This document shows, in pieces, positions 16,300 to 24,493 of a DNA stretch of 64,000 bases. The notes below the pieces were generated by a model. It worked only from the letters and a program-made list of their open reading frames with translations, was not told where the DNA came from and ran no database searches. Each line of letters opens with the position of its first letter. Within the stretch, counting starts at the first letter, position 1. The DNA is from DATHRK01 sp035465395 (lineage in GTDB: Bacteria > Gemmatimonadota > Gemmatimonadetes > Longimicrobiales > RSA9), in the NCBI GenBank assembly GCA_035465395.1, contig DATHRK010000073.1, forward strand, positions 62,001-126,000. The letters run 5' to 3'. The translations under genes were made by a program, and so were the position numbers.

Positions 16300-18774
16300 A
16301 TGACCCTGCCGAAGAAGGCTGCCGGAGCCCTCCTGCGGGCCGTCGCGGGTGCGTTTATGCTGCAGGCCGGAATCCTTGTCCCCGCCCCGGTCGATGCGCA
16401 GTGGACCCACCGCTATCCGAAGGTCGAGGGGTACTCCCACCACGTCTACCTGGAGGGCTACGAACTGCCGACGCTGACGGGCGGCCCGTTCGATCCGGCG
16501 CCCGCTCCCGACGGGAACCGGCTCGCGTTCGCCGCCCGGGGCTGGCTGTGGGTGCTGGACACGACCTCGGGAGTGGCGACCCGGGTCACCAACGGACCCG
16601 GCGTGGACGCCAGGCCCGCGTGGTCCCCCGACGGGTCCCGCCTCGCCTTCGTGCGCGACCACTCCGACGAGACCGAGATCGTGATCCTGGACCTCGACAG
16701 CGGCACCGAGACGGTCGCCGTGGCCGAACCGGGCATCGACCTGGATCCGGCGTTCTCCGCCGACGGCCGCTGGCTCTACCACACCTCGATCGGAACGGGC
16801 GGCCTCGACCTGTGGCGCCTCGACCTCGCGTCTTGGCAGCGGGAGCCGGTGACGACCACGCCGGGGGTCGAGCGCGAAGCCCAACCGCTCGCCGATGGCA
16901 GCGGCGTCGTGTTCCTCCGCAAACGGGGGGAGGACGCCATCGTGCATCGCGGTCTGGCGGATTCGACGGAGACGGCGCTCTACGCCGGGCGGATCCTTTC
17001 CCAGACCGGCCACGCGCTGGCGCCGGATGGCCGCACCCTCGCGTTCACGCGCCCGGTGGGCGACGACGATTGGGAGCTGGCGCTCCTGGACCGGTTCAAT
17101 CCGGTGAGCCGGGTCCACCTCGTGTCCGGCCGCCCGCTGACGCCCGGTTGGAGCCCTGACGGTTCGCGCGTCTACTACGCCGAGGCCGACGACGATGAGG
17201 CCATGGCCCTGTGGAGCGTGGCGGCGGCGGGCGGAGAGCCCGCGCGCGTAGAGGTCCGCGGGTGGGAGTGGTCGGCGCCGGTGGGCGTCGTCCGGATCCG
17301 CACGTTCGATCCGGAAGGCCGGCCCGTGCCGGCCCGCCTGTCGGTGACGGACGGAGCGGGCCATCCGCTGGTGGCCGCCGCCGCCCAGCCCCGTTTCGAC
17401 GGTCAGACGGGGCGGGTCTTCGCCTACTCCGACGGCGTCCTGGACTTCGAGGCGCCGGCGGGCGAGGTCAGGGCGATGGCGGTGCGCGGGCTCGCGACGG
17501 TGCCCGCGGTGGACGGCGGTGCCGTGCCGGCCGGCGATACGCTGGTCCTGGACCTCGTCCTGGAGCCGCTGTGGAACGCCGCGGCCGCGGGGTGGGCTGC
17601 GGGCGACCACCACTTCCACCTCAACTACGGCGGGCCCTACCGGCTCGACCCCGAGGATCTGCTGCTGCAGCTGCGCGCCGAGGATGTGGACGTCGCCACG
17701 CCGCTCGTGGCGAACCTACACGACCGCTTCGGCGAGCAGCGCTTCTGGGGCTGGGAGCGTTCCGGCGACGGGCCGTGGGTCCACTTCGGGCAGGAGGTGC
17801 GGTCCCACTTCCTGGGCCACGTGTCGCTGATCGGAGCCGGCGAGCTCTTCTGGCCGTGGGTGTGGGGTCCCGGTTACCAGGTCTACGGGCGCGACGACCG
17901 CCCCAACGCCGACGCGCTCCGTTTCGGACGCGACCGGGGTGGGCTGGGCACGTACGTCCACCCCGTGTCCCGGCCCGGGCCGTTCTCGGGCGTGGAGGAC
18001 GCCCCCTCGGTGCCGCTCGAGCTCATCGCCGACGCGGCCCTTGGCGATCTCGACGCGATCGAGGTCGTGTGCCTGTGGACCGACGAGATGGGCACATCGG
18101 ACCTCTGGCACCGGCTGCTCACGATCGGCAGACCCGTGGCCGCGAACGCCGGCACCGACGTGATGGCCAACTTCTATCGCACGATGGGCGTCGGCACCGC
18201 CCGCGTGTACGTCCGCGCCCCCCGCGAGGAGGGGATGGCGGGCTACCTGGAGGCCCTGCGGGCGGGACGCAGCTTCGTCACGACCGGGCCGTGGCTCGAC
18301 TTCCGGCTGGACGGGGCCGCGCCCGGGGACGCCGTGCCGGCCGACGGCGCCGGCGCGTGGACGCTCGACCTGCGCTCGGCGGTCCCGATCGATCGCGTCG
18401 AGGTGCTGGTCAACGGCGAGGTCGTGTGGAGCGACGGCGGCGGTGTCGCTCCGGGAGCATCGCGCACGCTCTCGGGCACCGTCACGCTCCCCGCCGGGGG
18501 CTGGGTGGCCGCGCGGGCCGTCGGCCCGCCGACCACCGAATGGCCGGCGATGAACAGCTACGGCTTCGCGCACTCGTCTCCGATCTGGATCGACAGCGTG
18601 GGCAGCCGGGACACCGCCGCCGCCAGCCGCGCGGCCACGGAGCTCCTGACGTTGCTGGACGCCGGCGAGGCGCGCCTGCGGGCGGGCTACGAGGGCACCC
18701 CGATCCCAAGGCTGCTGGGCCGCTTCGAGGAGGCGAGAGGGGAGCTCCAGGCGCTGATTCGAGAGGAGGACTAG
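16300..18774 (+). CDS. Exported beta-propeller / CehA-McbA-type metallohydrolase
   Basis: 824-residue secreted protein. A signal peptide (about 8-33, cleavage near VDAQ) is followed by TolB/PD40 beta-propeller repeats (about 65-315, several 'WSPDGSRL' blades) and a short beta-rich linker. The C-terminal half is a CehA/McbA-type PHP-like metallohydrolase: HHFH at 437-440, YVHP at 552-555 and NAGTD at 616-620 are the likely metal ligands. Related enzymes hydrolyse esters or amides, but the substrate is unknown. An AGGGAG Shine-Dalgarno lies 6-8 nt before the ATG. It is a stand-alone gene, divergent from the TPM operon and convergent with the next gene. Confidence 0.85.
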   Translation: MTLPKKAAGALLRAVAGAFMLQAGILVPAPVDAQWTHRYPKVEGYSHHVYLEGYELPTLTGGPFDPAPAPDGNRLAFAARGWLWVLDTTSGVATRVTNGPGVDARPAWSPDGSRLAFVRDHSDETEIVILDLDSGTETVAVAEPGIDLDPAFSADGRWLYHTSIGTGGLDLWRLDLASWQREPVTTTPGVEREAQPLADGSGVVFLRKRGEDAIVHRGLADSTETALYAGRILSQTGHALAPDGRTLAFTRPVGDDDWELALLDRFNPVSRVHLVSGRPLTPGWSPDGSRVYYAEADDDEAMALWSVAAAGGEPARVEVRGWEWSAPVGVVRIRTFDPEGRPVPARLSVTDGAGHPLVAAAAQPRFDGQTGRVFAYSDGVLDFEAPAGEVRAMAVRGLATVPAVDGGAVPAGDTLVLDLVLEPLWNAAAAGWAAGDHHFHLNYGGPYRLDPEDLLLQLRAEDVDVATPLVANLHDRFGEQRFWGWERSGDGPWVHFGQEVRSHFLGHVSLIGAGELFWPWVWGPGYQVYGRDDRPNADALRFGRDRGGLGTYVHPVSRPGPFSGVEDAPSVPLELIADAALGDLDAIEVVCLWTDEMGTSDLWHRLLTIGRPVAANAGTDVMANFYRTMGVGTARVYVRAPREEGMAGYLEALRAGRSFVTTGPWLDFRLDGAAPGDAVPADGAGAWTLDLRSAVPIDRVEVLVNGEVVWSDGGGVAPGASRTLSGTVTLPAGGWVAARAVGPPTTEWPAMNSYGFAHSSPIWIDSVGSRDTAAASRAATELLTLLDAGEARLRAGYEGTPIPRLLGRFEEARGELQALIREED

Positions 18775-18778
18775 AGGG

Positions 18779-18795
18779 CCGTCCCGCGCGGACGG
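18779..18795. terminator. Short hairpin between convergent genes
   Basis: A 6-bp perfect stem (CCGTCC/GGACGG) with a 5-nt loop lies in the 22-nt gap between two convergent stop codons. Position fits a bidirectional terminator, but there is no T-run, so this is tentative. Confidence 0.3.
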
Positions 18796-18796
18796 A

Positions 18797-20656
18797 TCAC
18801 CCGCAGCGGACGTCGTCCGCCCCCAGCGGCCGGCACGAGGAGGGAAAGCCGTACTCCTTCCAGAAGTCCAGGAACCCGTCCTCCCGCATCCAGTGGTGGA
18901 ATTCCTCGGTGCGCCGGAGGTCCGCGAAGCGCGGGTCGTCGAAGATCCAGGAGATCCCGAAAGCCGACGTCGTGCGGGCCCCGTGGATCTCGTCGTCCGC
19001 CAGCGCCACGGCCCGCTCCGTCGCGCCCGCCAGCGCGGCGACGATCAGGTTCCTACGGGACCCGGCGATCCGACCCACGACGTCTTCGGGGTACGAGCCA
19101 TCCGGCCTGACGGCCGCCCTGAGCCGGTCCACGTCCTCCATGAGGGAGGGCAGGTAATCGGGACGCCCCTGACCCAGGGTGGAGGCGAACCGGGAGGCGA
19201 GCGCCACGTAACCGTCGATGTCCCCGGCCAGCAGGTAGGCGTCGGCCCCGAAATAGAGGATCGGACCGAACGTCGAGTCGAGCGCCGCGGCGCGCACGTA
19301 CTGGGGCAGCGCCCGCGGATAGTCCGCGGCGGCGGTCAGCGCCATGGCGTAGGCGAGGATGTTCACCGGCATGGGGTCCAGCGCGACCATGCGCTCGGCG
19401 AGCTCCACCGCCCGGTCGCTGAGGCCGAACGCGAAGAAGTTGCCGACCAGGTCCTCCATGACGACCGCGTTGGACGGATCGATCTCGAGCGCGCGTTCGT
19501 GGAAGCGCGTGCTCTGGACGCCGTCCGTGGTGACGACGCCCATCGCGTGCAGCGCGGCCGGCAGCTTCGGCGCGAGCTGGTAGGCGCGCTCCGCAGCGGC
19601 GCGGGCTTCCCCGAACACGGCCTCCCTCTCCTCGTCGCTCAGCGGGATGCTGCTCTGACTCGCGTAGACCGGGTAGCGCTCGAGCGAGCCCGACAGGGTC
19701 GCCCACGCCGGGGCGAACTGGGGGTCCAACTCCACCGCGACCTTCAGCGAGTCGATCGCCTCGTCGAGGCGGGTGCGGGCGCGCAGCTTGGCCAGGCCTT
19801 GCAGGTAGAGGTCGTAGGCCCTGCGGCTGTCCGTGCGACTCGCGATTACCTGCGTCTCGCCCAGGTCGAGCTCGACACTCAGGGCGTCGGCGATAGCGCG
19901 GGCGATCTCCTCCTGGACCGCGAAGATGTCGTCCAGGTCCCGATCGTATTGATCCGACCAGAGGTGAAAGCCGCTGTCCGCCCGGATGAGCTGCGCCGTG
20001 ATCCGCACGGCGTCGCCCTGCTTGCGAACGCTCCCCTCGAGGATGTGCTGGACGCCGAGATCCCGGCCTACCTCCCGGAGGTCGGGGTTCTGGCCTTTGT
20101 ACTGGAACGCGCTCATCCGCGCCGCGACGCGCAGGTCGGGGACGCTCGCGAGTGCGTTCAGGATCTCCTCCGTGATTCCGTCGGAGAAGTACTCCTGCTC
20201 GGGATCGCTGGACATGTTCGTGAACGGCAACACCGCGATCGATGGGGCCGCGCTCTCCTCTCCCGCGACCCCCGCGTCGTCGGCGGCCGCCGCCGCGGCA
20301 TCGCCGGGGCGCGGGGCGAAACGGCTCTCCCATACGAAGTAGGCCAGCGCCACGACGAGCCCGCCGATGATCAATCGGTTCAGCCGCGCGCCGCTCGAGC
20401 CCGAGAGCGTCGGACTCGAATCCACCTCCGCGGTCGTACGCACTCCTTCGGGGGTGATCTCGTACGCCCAGGCGAGGAACGCCGCCACGGGGAGCCCGAG
20501 CAGCAGCGCCACGATCAGCATCCGCATGACCCAGTCGGGTGCCGCGAAGCTCGCGGCCGCCAGGTCCGCGACCTGGAGCACGAGCCAGCCGACGACGGCG
20601 TAGGCCGTGGCTACGCGAATGACGTTGCGTCGCCGCAGCTCATCGAAGAGGCGCAT
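18797..20656 (-). CDS. Membrane protein with TolB-like and TPR domains (paralogue A)
   Basis: 619 residues. The N-terminus (MRLFDELRRRNVIRVA) and two or three membrane helices (about 13-75) match a widespread family N-terminal to cyclase or regulatory proteins; another helix follows at about 100-120. A TolB/FlgO-like domain spans about 150-280 (IAVLPFTNMS, YFSDGITEEI, GQHILEGSVR-type pattern), then TPR-like helical repeats to the end. No cyclase or DNA-binding domain is present, although relatives are often labelled adenylate cyclase. The ATG was chosen because the family N-terminus begins there. It is divergent from, and paralogous to, the gene at 20775. Confidence 0.8.
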   Translation of the reverse strand: MRLFDELRRRNVIRVATAYAVVGWLVLQVADLAAASFAAPDWVMRMLIVALLLGLPVAAFLAWAYEITPEGVRTTAEVDSSPTLSGSSGARLNRLIIGGLVVALAYFVWESRFAPRPGDAAAAAADDAGVAGEESAAPSIAVLPFTNMSSDPEQEYFSDGITEEILNALASVPDLRVAARMSAFQYKGQNPDLREVGRDLGVQHILEGSVRKQGDAVRITAQLIRADSGFHLWSDQYDRDLDDIFAVQEEIARAIADALSVELDLGETQVIASRTDSRRAYDLYLQGLAKLRARTRLDEAIDSLKVAVELDPQFAPAWATLSGSLERYPVYASQSSIPLSDEEREAVFGEARAAAERAYQLAPKLPAALHAMGVVTTDGVQSTRFHERALEIDPSNAVVMEDLVGNFFAFGLSDRAVELAERMVALDPMPVNILAYAMALTAAADYPRALPQYVRAAALDSTFGPILYFGADAYLLAGDIDGYVALASRFASTLGQGRPDYLPSLMEDVDRLRAAVRPDGSYPEDVVGRIAGSRRNLIVAALAGATERAVALADDEIHGARTTSAFGISWIFDDPRFADLRRTEEFHHWMREDGFLDFWKEYGFPSSCRPLGADDVRCG

Positions 20657-20774
20657 GGCGAGAATGCTACACACTCGGGGCGCCGCCGTCGATGCGTAAC
20701 GGATGGCGGAGCGTGGACGCCGGGCGTGCGACGTTCTTGCCCGCCGCGGGCCGCCGGGCGACCGTTGGGCCGTC
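20657..20774. promoter_or_regulatory. Divergent intergenic region between the two TPR paralogues
   Basis: 118 nt shared upstream region for two divergent genes. On the minus strand a TAGCAT hexamer (20664-20669) lies only 7 nt before the ATG, which would fit a leaderless transcript, but no matching -35 was found. Neither gene has a clear Shine-Dalgarno here. Function as a promoter region follows from layout; the hexamer is weak evidence. Confidence 0.35.
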
Positions 20775-22631
20775 ATGAGCGCAATCGGACGTTGGCTGGT
20801 AGAGCTGAAGCGACGGAAGGTGTTTCGCGTCGGGGTGGTCTACGGGGCCATCGCGCTCGCCGTCGCAGATGGAGCGGACTCCCTCCTGGCTCCGCTCGGG
20901 GCTCCTCCGTGGGTCCAGACCACCATCGCCGCGCTCGCGGTCGCCGGCTTCCCGGTCGCTCTGATCCTCGCCTGGCTCTACGAGCTCACGCCCGACGGGC
21001 TGCGCCGAACCGCCAGCCGCGAGGGCTCGGCCGCCGACGTGCGGGCGGGCTGGGCCCCCTACCTGGAAGCGTCGCTGCTGCTCGCTGTGCTGGTGGCCGG
21101 CGTCTGGCTGTTGGGCTTCGCCCGCAACGGCAGCCCAGACTCGACGCGAGGCGCGAGGGCCGTGGCCCCGGGGGAAGCGGAGCCGTCATCCTCTTCGCTC
21201 GCGGTACTTCCGTTCGACAACCTGAGCGCGGACTCCGAGGACCGGTACTTCGCCGATGGGCTGGCGATCCAGCTGCTCGACGAGCTGGCGCGCGCCGGGC
21301 CGCTCCAGGTCGCGGCGTGGTCCTCGTCGACTGCCTTCCGCGACTCGACGCTCACCGTGGGACAGATCGGCCGGGCCTTGAACGTCGGCAGCGTCGTGAA
21401 CGGCAGCGTGCGCCGCAGCGCCGAGCGCCTTCGCATCACGGTGGCGCTGACCGACGTGGAGAGTGGCTTCAATGTCTGGTCGACCACGTTCGATGAGGCG
21501 CCCGCGGACGTTTTCGCCATCCAGGACGCCATCGCGCGCGAAATCGTACGGCAGCTGCGGGGCCGCCTCCTGCCCGACGACTCCGCGGGGGTGGACGTGG
21601 CCCGCACCCGCTCGCTCGCCGCCTTCGACAGCTACCTGCAGGGGATCGACAAGCTGCGCCTCCGGCTCCCGGACGCGCTGAACGAGGCCCGCGAGCTCTT
21701 CGAGCGCGCCATCGACATCGACCCGGCGTACGCCAAGGCCTACGCGGGGCTGGCCGAGGCCTACTATCACCTCTCGACGCACGACGCCACGTCCCCGACC
21801 GAGCAGTTCGCGGACCGGGCGAAGCAGTACGGGCGGCTCGCCCTGGAGCTGGATCCCCTGAGCGCGGACGCGCACGCGGTGATGGGCGCCGTGGCCTTTC
21901 AGATCGATCTGGCGTTCGACGAGGCCGAGCGCGCGCTGCGGGAGGCCATCCGGCTGAATCCGAGCGCGGCGGCGGCGCACCAATGGCTCGGCGAGACCCT
22001 GCTGGTCCAGGGCCGGCTCGACGACGCTGCCACGACGCTCGAGCGCGCGGCCGAGCTGGATCCGCTGTCCCCGATGCCGGAGCTTCTGCTGGGCTTCACG
22101 GCGGTGCTGCGCGGAGACGTCGACCGCGGCGTAGCCCGCTGGCAGGCCCTCGGGGAACGCTATCCCGAGTTCGCCTGGGCTCCGCTCGATGTCGCGTGGA
22201 CCCTCCTCGTGGAGGGGGACGGTGCCGGCGCGATCGAGTTCTGGCACGCTGGCGCCCGCCGCTATCACGCCGCCGATCCTGACGCCGCCGAGCGGCTCGG
22301 GCGTGGTATGGACTGGATTGTCGAGGCGCGGCGGGAGCCCGAGCGCCGGGCCGAGGCGGTCCGCTACTGGCAGGAGCTCCCGGCCGACGTGACGCTGCAG
22401 CACTGGCGCTTCATCGCGCTCACCCACCTGGATACTGAGGCGGCGCTTGCGGTACTCCGCGACATGCGGGATCGCCGGGACCCGCTGTTCGTCTACTCCA
22501 ACATCGACCTCATGTGGTCCGACACTGCCCAGGACCTGAGGCGGCTGGAGGCGTTTCTGGAGTCGTCGGGCATCCCCGCCCTGCCGGCCGAGCGGTTCGG
22601 CTCGTGGCGCAGGGGTGACGGGGATCTCTAG
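20775..22631 (+). CDS. Membrane protein with TolB-like and TPR domains (paralogue B)
   Basis: 618 residues with the same order as its neighbour: family N-terminus (WLVELKRRKVFRVG), membrane helices (about 20-75 and 95-115), TolB/FlgO-like domain (SLAVLPFDNLSADSEDRYF, about 140-265, then FAIQDAIA), and TPR repeats (about 280-560; ALELDPLSADAHAV, AIRLNPSAAAAHQW). Likely an inner-membrane protein with a large soluble repeat domain for protein-protein contact. No enzyme motif was seen. The ATG was chosen by alignment with the paralogue; upstream in-frame sequence is Arg-rich. Confidence 0.8.
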   Translation: MSAIGRWLVELKRRKVFRVGVVYGAIALAVADGADSLLAPLGAPPWVQTTIAALAVAGFPVALILAWLYELTPDGLRRTASREGSAADVRAGWAPYLEASLLLAVLVAGVWLLGFARNGSPDSTRGARAVAPGEAEPSSSSLAVLPFDNLSADSEDRYFADGLAIQLLDELARAGPLQVAAWSSSTAFRDSTLTVGQIGRALNVGSVVNGSVRRSAERLRITVALTDVESGFNVWSTTFDEAPADVFAIQDAIAREIVRQLRGRLLPDDSAGVDVARTRSLAAFDSYLQGIDKLRLRLPDALNEARELFERAIDIDPAYAKAYAGLAEAYYHLSTHDATSPTEQFADRAKQYGRLALELDPLSADAHAVMGAVAFQIDLAFDEAERALREAIRLNPSAAAAHQWLGETLLVQGRLDDAATTLERAAELDPLSPMPELLLGFTAVLRGDVDRGVARWQALGERYPEFAWAPLDVAWTLLVEGDGAGAIEFWHAGARRYHAADPDAAERLGRGMDWIVEARREPERRAEAVRYWQELPADVTLQHWRFIALTHLDTEAALAVLRDMRDRRDPLFVYSNIDLMWSDTAQDLRRLEAFLESSGIPALPAERFGSWRRGDGDL

Positions 22632-22660
22632 CAGACGCGTCGTACGAACGAGGCCGCGGC

Positions 22661-23122
22661 CTAGGAAGCCGGCACCGTGCACGCGTGGTCCTGATACGTC
22701 TGCCATGCCGCCGGCGGGGCGGACTCGACCAGCTCGTCGATGAAGGTCTGGAAGTCGTCGCTGAACCAATCCCGACGCACGGTCCACCACTCACGGACAC
22801 CCGGCAGCCGCGAGACCTCGTTGAGCTGCCTCTGGAAGCTCCGCCAGATGCGCGGCTCCACCATGCCTTCCTCCGCGTAGTAGTGGAGCTGCTCGGCGGC
22901 CCTGAAGATGCGGAACCAGATCACGAAGAACTGCAGGCGCTCGGCACCGTCGAGGTTGTCCAGGCCGTCGATTCCCTTGACGTATACGCAGGCGGCGTGG
23001 GGGTCGTCGGCTAGCACGTCGAGGGCGTCGGCGTACTCGGCCGCGAGCATCTGCGTGGCGTTCACCCGCTGGATCCGGGTGTTCTGCCTCAACTCCAATC
23101 CCACGAAGACCAGGCCCACCAC
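22661..23122 (-). CDS. Small membrane-anchored protein of unknown function
   Basis: At least 153 residues. An N-terminal hydrophobic helix runs into GLELRQNTRIQ, followed by a helical, Trp/Phe-rich soluble domain. Many bacteria carry unnamed proteins with this 'helix then ELRQNT' form. The GTG at 23122 is the only standard start, but it cuts the membrane helix short: the in-frame sequence upstream (IAEIVGALAVV) continues the helix and contains no ATG, GTG or TTG before a stop. An ACG at 23176, preceded by AGGAGG, is a candidate true start. Function unknown. Confidence 0.65.
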   Translation of the reverse strand: MVGLVFVGLELRQNTRIQRVNATQMLAAEYADALDVLADDPHAACVYVKGIDGLDNLDGAERLQFFVIWFRIFRAAEQLHYYAEEGMVEPRIWRSFQRQLNEVSRLPGVREWWTVRRDWFSDDFQTFIDELVESAPPAAWQTYQDHACTVPAS

Positions 23123-23176
23123 GACGGCGAGCGCTCCGACGATCTCGGCGATATCGGACCGGGTGAAGGGCTGCGT

Positions 23177-23544
23177 AGCGCCTCCTAGGCGACGGCGGAA
23201 GCTCGGGGTGGGCGCAAGCTAGTCCCGCAGAATGGTCTCCGAAACCGCTCGACCTCCATCCTCGCGCGTCGGGCGCTCGAGCGCCCCCCACAGCCGTCGC
23301 CGCCCCGGCGGGCACACGGCACAGGATCCCGAAGCCCGCCGCGCGCCGTGATCTCGCCGAGAGGTGACGTCTGGATTAGACTGTGCCCGGCGCGGACGCG
23401 ACCCTTTTGCCTGCCCTCTCCAGGTGGCGGCGAATCGAGCCCGGCGGGCGCACTCGAGATGCGTCGGGAAACGTGCGGATCGGGATGGACCCTATGGCGG
23501 GCATCGACAGCGCGGGGGTGGGCGGAGCGTGGTGGCGGGTCGGC
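23177..23544. other. Gene-free stretch
   Basis: About 370 nt between the small membrane protein and the universal stress gene. Open frames here have Arg/Ser/Gly-rich, non-protein-like composition. No RNA gene, clear terminator or repeat was seen, apart from the AGGAGG at 23181-23186 (minus strand) noted for the preceding gene. Confidence 0.5.
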
Positions 23545-24333
23545 TCAGGCACGCTGCGCGAGGGAGACCTCGGGCCGCTGTGTACCCACCGGGTCCGGCT
23601 GGACCACGGCGATCGAGGCGTGGATCCGCCCCAGGAGCTGTTCGGCGGTCGGGGGGAAGATCAACCGGCGCAGCCCGTGTTGGTGCCGCGAGGCACCGAC
23701 CACGAGCAGGTCCGCTTGATAGTCGGCGGCCAGCCAACCCAGCGTGGCGATCGTCCTGCCGTGCACCAGCGCGATCTCGGGCTTCGGACGCACTGCGGTC
23801 CGCCGCACGAGTGCCTGGAGACGTGCGCGGCGCTCGGAGGCTTCTGCCCGGAGGACCCGCACGAGGGCGTGAGGGCTCCCTCCCCGATAGCGGCTCCGGA
23901 TCAAAGATTCGCCGGTCACGGTGAAGGCGTGCACGAGGCGAACCTCCGCGCCCGCCGCCCGCGCGAACGCCGCCGCCGTCTCGACCACGCGGGCTGCCAG
24001 TGATTCGCTCGCTCCCCGGGACACATCCACACCGGCCAGGACCATCCGGATCGGTCCGCTCTGCGCCGGGTGCAGAATCCACACGGGGCAGCGCCAGCCG
24101 GAAATCAGGTCACGCTCGGCCGGTGCATATCGGAGCGGCCATTGGAGGCTGTCAGGGCACGCCACGCTCACCACGAGATCGTACGGGCTCGTTGCTCGCT
24201 CGACCGCTCCCGGCCGCACCCGCCGGATCGTCAACGAGGCCCCGTGGGCTTCCGCGATTCGCAGGACGCACGGCCGGGAGCGGGACTGGCCGCTGCCGCC
24301 AGGCTCGAGGTAGAGGATCCGTCGGAACCGCAT
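23545..24333 (-). CDS. Tandem universal stress protein (UspE-like)
   Basis: 262-residue cytoplasmic protein with two Usp folds. The first (about 1-92) is degenerate. The second (about 96-246) has the core strands VLAGVDVS, VRLVHAFTV and DLLVVGAS followed by GLRRL, resembling the Usp ATP-binding pattern G-x2-G-x9-G-[ST] in changed form, so nucleotide binding is uncertain. The ATG at 24333 follows a GGAGGGAGAA stretch. It is divergent from the fused APC permease (160 nt between starts); this neighbourhood suggests a shared role in transport or stress response, which is inference. Confidence 0.82.
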   Translation of the reverse strand: MRFRRILYLEPGGSGQSRSRPCVLRIAEAHGASLTIRRVRPGAVERATSPYDLVVSVACPDSLQWPLRYAPAERDLISGWRCPVWILHPAQSGPIRMVLAGVDVSRGASESLAARVVETAAAFARAAGAEVRLVHAFTVTGESLIRSRYRGGSPHALVRVLRAEASERRARLQALVRRTAVRPKPEIALVHGRTIATLGWLAADYQADLLVVGASRHQHGLRRLIFPPTAEQLLGRIHASIAVVQPDPVGTQRPEVSLAQRA

Positions 24334-24493
24334 TGCCGGCTTCTCCCTCCGTGGAGAACCTACCGTTGCAAGATGGGCTCGATCCCTGCGGTCGCGAAAC
24401 AATTTGCGTCGGCGCGGGACGCGCCGGAGGCTTGGGGCCTGCGTCCGCGGTCAGCCCGGCCGCCAGCGATACCCTGCACCGGGAGGGCACCTG

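Noticed and set aside
18797..20656. Adenylate cyclase label for the TolB/TPR proteins
   Set aside because: The N-terminus resembles that found in some cyclase-annotated proteins, but no class III cyclase domain is present in either paralogue.
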